Assembly (NCBI GenBank): GCA_964017185.1
Contig: OZ024882.1
Location: 42,329,431 to 42,393,430, forward strand
Direction of reading: 5' to 3'
DNA: 64,000 nt
Source: Rugalucina vietnamica
Taxonomy: Eukaryota > Mollusca > Bivalvia > Lucinida > Lucinidae
The notes below the pieces were generated by a model, which worked only from the letters and a program-made list of their open reading frames with translations, was not told where the DNA came from and did no database searches. Below, one piece after another: positions 26,801-32,800 of this stretch (the stretch's first letter is position 1; the number at the start of each line of letters is the position of its first letter). A program made the translations under genes and the position numbers.

Positions 26801-29800
26801 ATACAGAGTAAATGATGACTTGTATGATAATGCATAATACATTTGTGTTATATAACCTGTAGCCATGCAAAGCCACAGCAAACCAAAGGTGGTTTACTGT
26901 GCTATATATGCGACAAAACTTGTCCAGTCAGTCTTAGACTTGGATCTACATTGGTAAGGCAACATTGTCATCATCTCACCGCTGCAGCAGCTAAATGTAA
27001 CGTGTAAAGCATGCTCATCCACCAAGGGTGGTTTACTGTCCTTTATACATGTATATGGTACTTAATAACTTACAAATTTGCATATCTATTTATAGCCCAC
27101 CATTACACTTACTAAGAATCAGTGACTGTTTGGCCTGTACATTGTATATGCCTATACTTTAGCAGCCCAGAACACTGTTATTAAGCTCCTGATGCTGATT
27201 CTTTATGTTGAGGACTATACTTCCATGTCTTATGAAGAAATTCATGCATAGATATTTGCATATTTTATCGTTGTTTGGTAGAAATATCATTTCAAGAGGC
27301 GGTGGGGGTATAAATTTCGTAAAAACTAAAGATCGAAATTTTGAGTTTTTTTCCGCATGCTCACATTTTTATCACTAATGTGTGTAATTTAGAATGTTTA
27401 ACTGACAGACACATGCAGGAATCAAGAAAAATCATCAAAACTGTTTAATGTCTCTACAATTTGAAATGTTATATGGAAATTATTTGGGAGGTACCTGTAC
27501 AGCATTTGTACTTTTGAAATATTAGATTACCATATTTGTTATAAAGTTATAAACGAGAGTGGTACAAACTGATGTTTCCTGTCTGGAATCAACTCAAACT
27601 CTTACTAAATTTTTTAAACCTGCATGTGGCTTGAAACATGAGTTATTACGAAGGATTCTTTTGGCAGTCTTTTACATGCAAATACAATTACCCTGACCCA
27701 AACTTTATGGTAAATTCTTACAAGATTGTCATGGCCAATGTTGCATAACAGATATATACACATGTCCTGTTTTATCTAACACGGCTACCTATCTCCACAA
27801 TTCAGTATAACATATATATGTACAATCATTGCTTGTCATTTTGCTACTATATCTGTGAAGCAAATAATGTAGTTTATGTTGATTTATTAATTGAATTAAT
27901 GCTTAACATCCCTGTCAATAGCTATGGTCACGTGGGGACTTTGTCTCCATTTTATGGGACATTTATCCAAAATAAGGACATCATGGCATCTACAAAATGC
28001 TTCAAATATAACCCCCCTACTAAACCGACAGGTTGGTTTGACATGAACTACTTTTCCAGGGCAGGCTCAGACCTGAGCAGTTAACCAGGACAGCAGCATA
28101 GAAGCTTAGCCTGAAGGCACCAGCAGCCCATCTATTTCTTTAGGTCCCAATAAGCAGGCTCATATTCCCACTCGACCACCCTGGGAAATCTGTCTTGTGG
28201 CTGTTTGTTACAGTGCTGAACTGAAAACCATGTGTCCTCATGACTGATGAATAACAAACATAATTAGCAACTATGTAGGTAACAGGGCGTGAATAAATCA
28301 AGGGTGTATTTGTACAGTATGTTGCCAAAATATTGTAACACATATTTGCCAAATCATTTTTTGCCTGCGCCCAAATTATGAAAATTGTTTTTGCAGCATC
28401 CCAGTTCAACTACACTGCAGTTAAACTATTGTTTATGATAGCCCTTTTATATTGCTTCAATTTTGATATCTGTATATCTGCTAGTTTTTCCTGAATGAGA
28501 AACTAGGACTGATAATCATATTTGGGCTCTCGTTTTGGGGCTCTAGAGTATCGTTCCCCCCCTAGAGCCAGCACGCCGCTTTCATATATTGTGCGGATAA
28601 TGGCAACACATTAGCAAGCAAAAGCTTTTGTTGGCTCTCGGGGGGGAACAATACTTTATAAAACTTTTCCTGATTTCTATATATTTCATAACAAAAATGA
28701 ATGTTTCAGCTCAAAATATACATCCTTGGCCATCGATAATGAAATAATAAATTCTTCTATCACACAGCCCCTTATTCAGGGAAGCTAACATGCGAATCAA
28801 GAGAACAATGACCAACTTTTATTTTTCCTTCAAACCATAGGCATTTGTAAATAGAAATAGTCACTGATTCTTCTTTATGTATACAGGGATTTGGGTTAAG
28901 CACAGAATAATACATTACACAGGGTAATGTAGTTAGCGTAGCAGCATAGGACTCCCCAATGAGATGTCTTGGGTTTCGATCTCCACATGGGGAACCTTGT
29001 TGTGTCTTTGAGCAAGGCACATTTACCCCTACTGTCGCTACTTATTTATACCCAAAGTGTTAGCTCCTTCCCAGCATGACTGAAAAGTTGTTAACTAGGA
29101 TGTTGAACCTCAGTACAAACAAATAAACAAACAAACAAACAGACAGAGTAATGTTTCAAAGTGACTGTGACTGCATAATGGTCAACCAGCAGTTTAAAGT
29201 GACTCCTAAATTTGTAGTAAATCATTTCCTTTGGTAACTCGTATAAGCCTGTAGAGCTTTTTATAGGACATTGGCAAACAGCATACAGGGGAAGCCCCAG
29301 ATGCAAAGCCGCAGAACACAGCATCCCATTTATTATTCTGTTTACTTAGAGGAATTACATCAAAATTGAATAAAATTTAAATCTCACTTCTGATTCATCC
29401 CAAAGTGAAAATGGACTCGCTCAAATGATAACAATGGGAAAGTCCATTCGTCACTTATGGGTTAAATCATCAGGAAAACATGTCCGTGAAATGTGTACCC
29501 ACTTCAACCCACCTTTTATATAGAAAAACTGGGGTTTGCAGTGGTAAACCTATTTGTTGTTATTTTTGATAAAAAAACTTAGATTGTGGGTACTCCTTAG
29601 AACCGCCTCAGTGAGGCAGTTCTAACCTGTTCTAACCTTAAGGAATATAGGTATACCCCTTTAAACCTTAGATTTACTGTATAAAAATGAGGTTCAAGTG
29701 GGTATACTTTTGATGAATGGGTTAAATTCTTTGTTTCAGGATTTTGGGGAGCTTTAGTCCTAGGTATCCTGTTGCTACCTTTCTACTACATAAAAGCTGG

Positions 29801-32800
29801 AAACTTCAGTAACACAGCAGAACATAGGCTAGAAAATGTTCCAGATGCCTTTAAACAAATGGGAAATAATCCTGTGATAATAGCTGCCACAGTGGGTAAG
29901 TTACCTCCCTTTGTTGTATTAATGATAGTAAAATTCAAAGAAAATTATTGTAAAATTTTAATAAAGGCTCGGTTATTTGGAGCATGGGCGTTTATCATTT
30001 TTTTTTGGCATGGCGCTAGAAAATATTCCAGATGTCTTTAAAAGAATAGGACATAATACTGTGCTAATAGCTGCTTAAGTGGGTAAGTTGCCTCCCTTTG
30101 TGATTAGTCAAGGAAGTAATCTTGTGAAAATTGCTGCTACAGGTGCGGTTAGTCTAATGGATAGGGTGTTTGCTTTGTAATAAGGGGGTTGAGGTCCCAG
30201 CCAGCACATGCCTGTTATGTTGATGACATATGTACATCCTAAGCACTTTTTCTGATCTATTGGGGTGCCTTTCCCATAGAACAACATTTATGTAATTCTA
30301 AGGAAGGAATGTCTTTATACAGACATTACTCCAACATGGCATGACTAAAAATGTTGACTAGGTTTTTTGAAAACAGAGCGCGCAAATTACCAGGGCCCAT
30401 TTGTTCAAAACTAACGACGTCGTTAGTTAACGATTCATTAAAATTTCAAACATTAATATTACAAATACACTGTTATTTTTTGTTGAAAAAATGTGAGAAT
30501 CCTTTGCACTGCAAAGGATTCTCACATTTTTTCAACAAAAAATAACAGTGTATTTGTTACTTTAGCTGATATTTGCTTAACAAATTTATGTCTTAACGAT
30601 ATCGTTAAGCTAACGATGCTTTGAACAACTGGGTCCTGACTTTTAATTATTTTGTAGGAAACATCCTGAGTATAGCATTCTTCAACTTTGCTGGTATCAG
30701 AGTCACCAAGGAGCTCCGTGGCGGCCCCCGTGGCCGAGCGGTTAAGAGCACTGTTTCTTAATCACTCAATCATCTCACCGCTGTGTCTGGTGTGGCTTCA
30801 AACCCCGCTCTGGCCACATGTGAGACAAGCCAAGTTCTGCTTGCGGGTGTGTCAGGTGGTTTTTCTCGGGGTTCTCCCGTTTTCGCCCCACCTACTGATT
30901 GGCACGTCTCATATGAGCTGAAATAATCTTGAAAGGGATGTAAAACTGAATTAAAAAAAAAAGGAGCTTAGTGCCAAAACATGTTGTTGTCCTAGAACAC
31001 TAGTGATATGGGCCCATTCTGTCATGACTTAAAAAGGTTCACTTAGAAATTTAACCGTTGGCACAAACTTATTGGACTTTTAAATCTTTTGTAGGAAACA
31101 TCCTGAGTATTGCGTTTTTCAACTTTGCTGGTATCAGCGTCACCAAGGAACTAAGTGCTACAACACGTATGGTCTTGGACAGTGTTAGAACTCTAGTTAT
31201 ATGGGTAGTTACTTTAGCCTTGACCTGGCAGGAATTTCAAGTGCTTCAGGTGACTTTCATTTCATTATGAACACTTGCTCAGTGTGATTTAGAGTGGTTT
31301 TTTCAGCTGTAAAAATGAATTTTCATTGGAAAATTTTTTTTTATTTTTTTCAATATTATTTTTCTTTTTTTTTCTCAAAACAATGGTTGTGGGTACACAA
31401 TAGATCTGCTTTGCTGAGGCGGTTCTAATGAGTACCCACAATCTATGTTTAGATTCAATTATAAAGAAAATAGGTATACCTCTCAGTGTACGCCCCACTA
31501 TTACTATATTAAAGTGGGCTACAAAGGGGTATACTTCACATGGACATGTTATCATGGTTGATTGCACTTACACAGCTTAGCAAATTATGTTGCCCCCATA
31601 TTTTTTCAAATCACAATATAATTAGATATGCACTTTTTACATATGCAAAACCAAAGGCACAAATCTACTCAGCTGATAAGCGTCTTTGTTTTTCACTTCG
31701 CAGATAGAACAATCCCTCTTCTTAAATCCAAAGTTTCAATGTTTTAGCTTTCTTCTGTGACGGCACAGGCCAGTTTGTGTTGAACCTGGTCATAAAGTTA
31801 ACCCTGAATACCATATTTTTCGTGTTGTAGCCTATAACATAACCATGAATTATCCATTTTGCATTTAAAAGGGAATACACCATTGTTATAGCAGTCATAA
31901 CCAAGGCAATAAGACTCCCAGGTTAATTTCCTATACTCTGAAAAATCCCTTTTTATCATATGACACCACTGTTTTCCAGTGGATAACGTCATGTCATAAA
32001 AATCGTATAACCACACGTGTAATAACACTTTTGCGGGAATACGTAACGTCATTGACGACGTCCGTAACAATGTAAATTTTCATTGGAAATATGTCCACTT
32101 TAAAAGTGATAAAAACCTATTTTAGAAGTCATATGATAAAACGAATCTTACACTCGTGGTCATTTCATATGAAATTTATTAAACTCGCCAAAGCCTCGTT
32201 TAATAAATTTCATATGAAATGACCACTCGTGTAAGATCCTCTATTTGTATGTTAGCAGGTGTTTGGGTTTATCCTGCAATGTTCGGTGTTTGTTATTTTG
32301 TTACATTTAGGTTCATTTTCAGGTGTTTGGTTTTATCCTGTTAATCATCGGAATGATGTTATACAATGACATAATCATAATGCCTCAAGTACGGCGATAC
32401 CTCGAGAGACGGCAACAAATGAAGAATATGAACGCTACGGGTGGTCTAGAAGATGATCAGAGGGAGGCAGATGAACGGACCAGGCTGATCAGGGACAGAG
32501 GTAAAATAAGTAGTTATGAAAAAAACTGATTTTTGCCAGTGCGAAAACAAAAAAAGCAGATAAGCTGTGCAGTAACTGCACAGCTGAGCTGTGCAGTAAC
32601 TGCACAGCTGATCAGTGTCTTTGTTTTCGCTACACAGATAAGACAAAACAACTTGTTCCATAAATAAATCTGAATTTCAAGTCTTGTCTTCTGTGACCGT
32701 ACAAGTCGGTTGTTTTCAGACATGGTTGGAAACCTCAAAGGCTGGTTTTCTTGTCATATGGCTAAAATATTACTGAAACATACCCATGCAAAGTACAAAT

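Noticed and set aside
29772-30041. Read-through ORF from exon 6 into intron 6
   Set aside because: The exon 6 donor at 29896 has a strong GTAAGT and the downstream exon matches human, so the extension is intronic.
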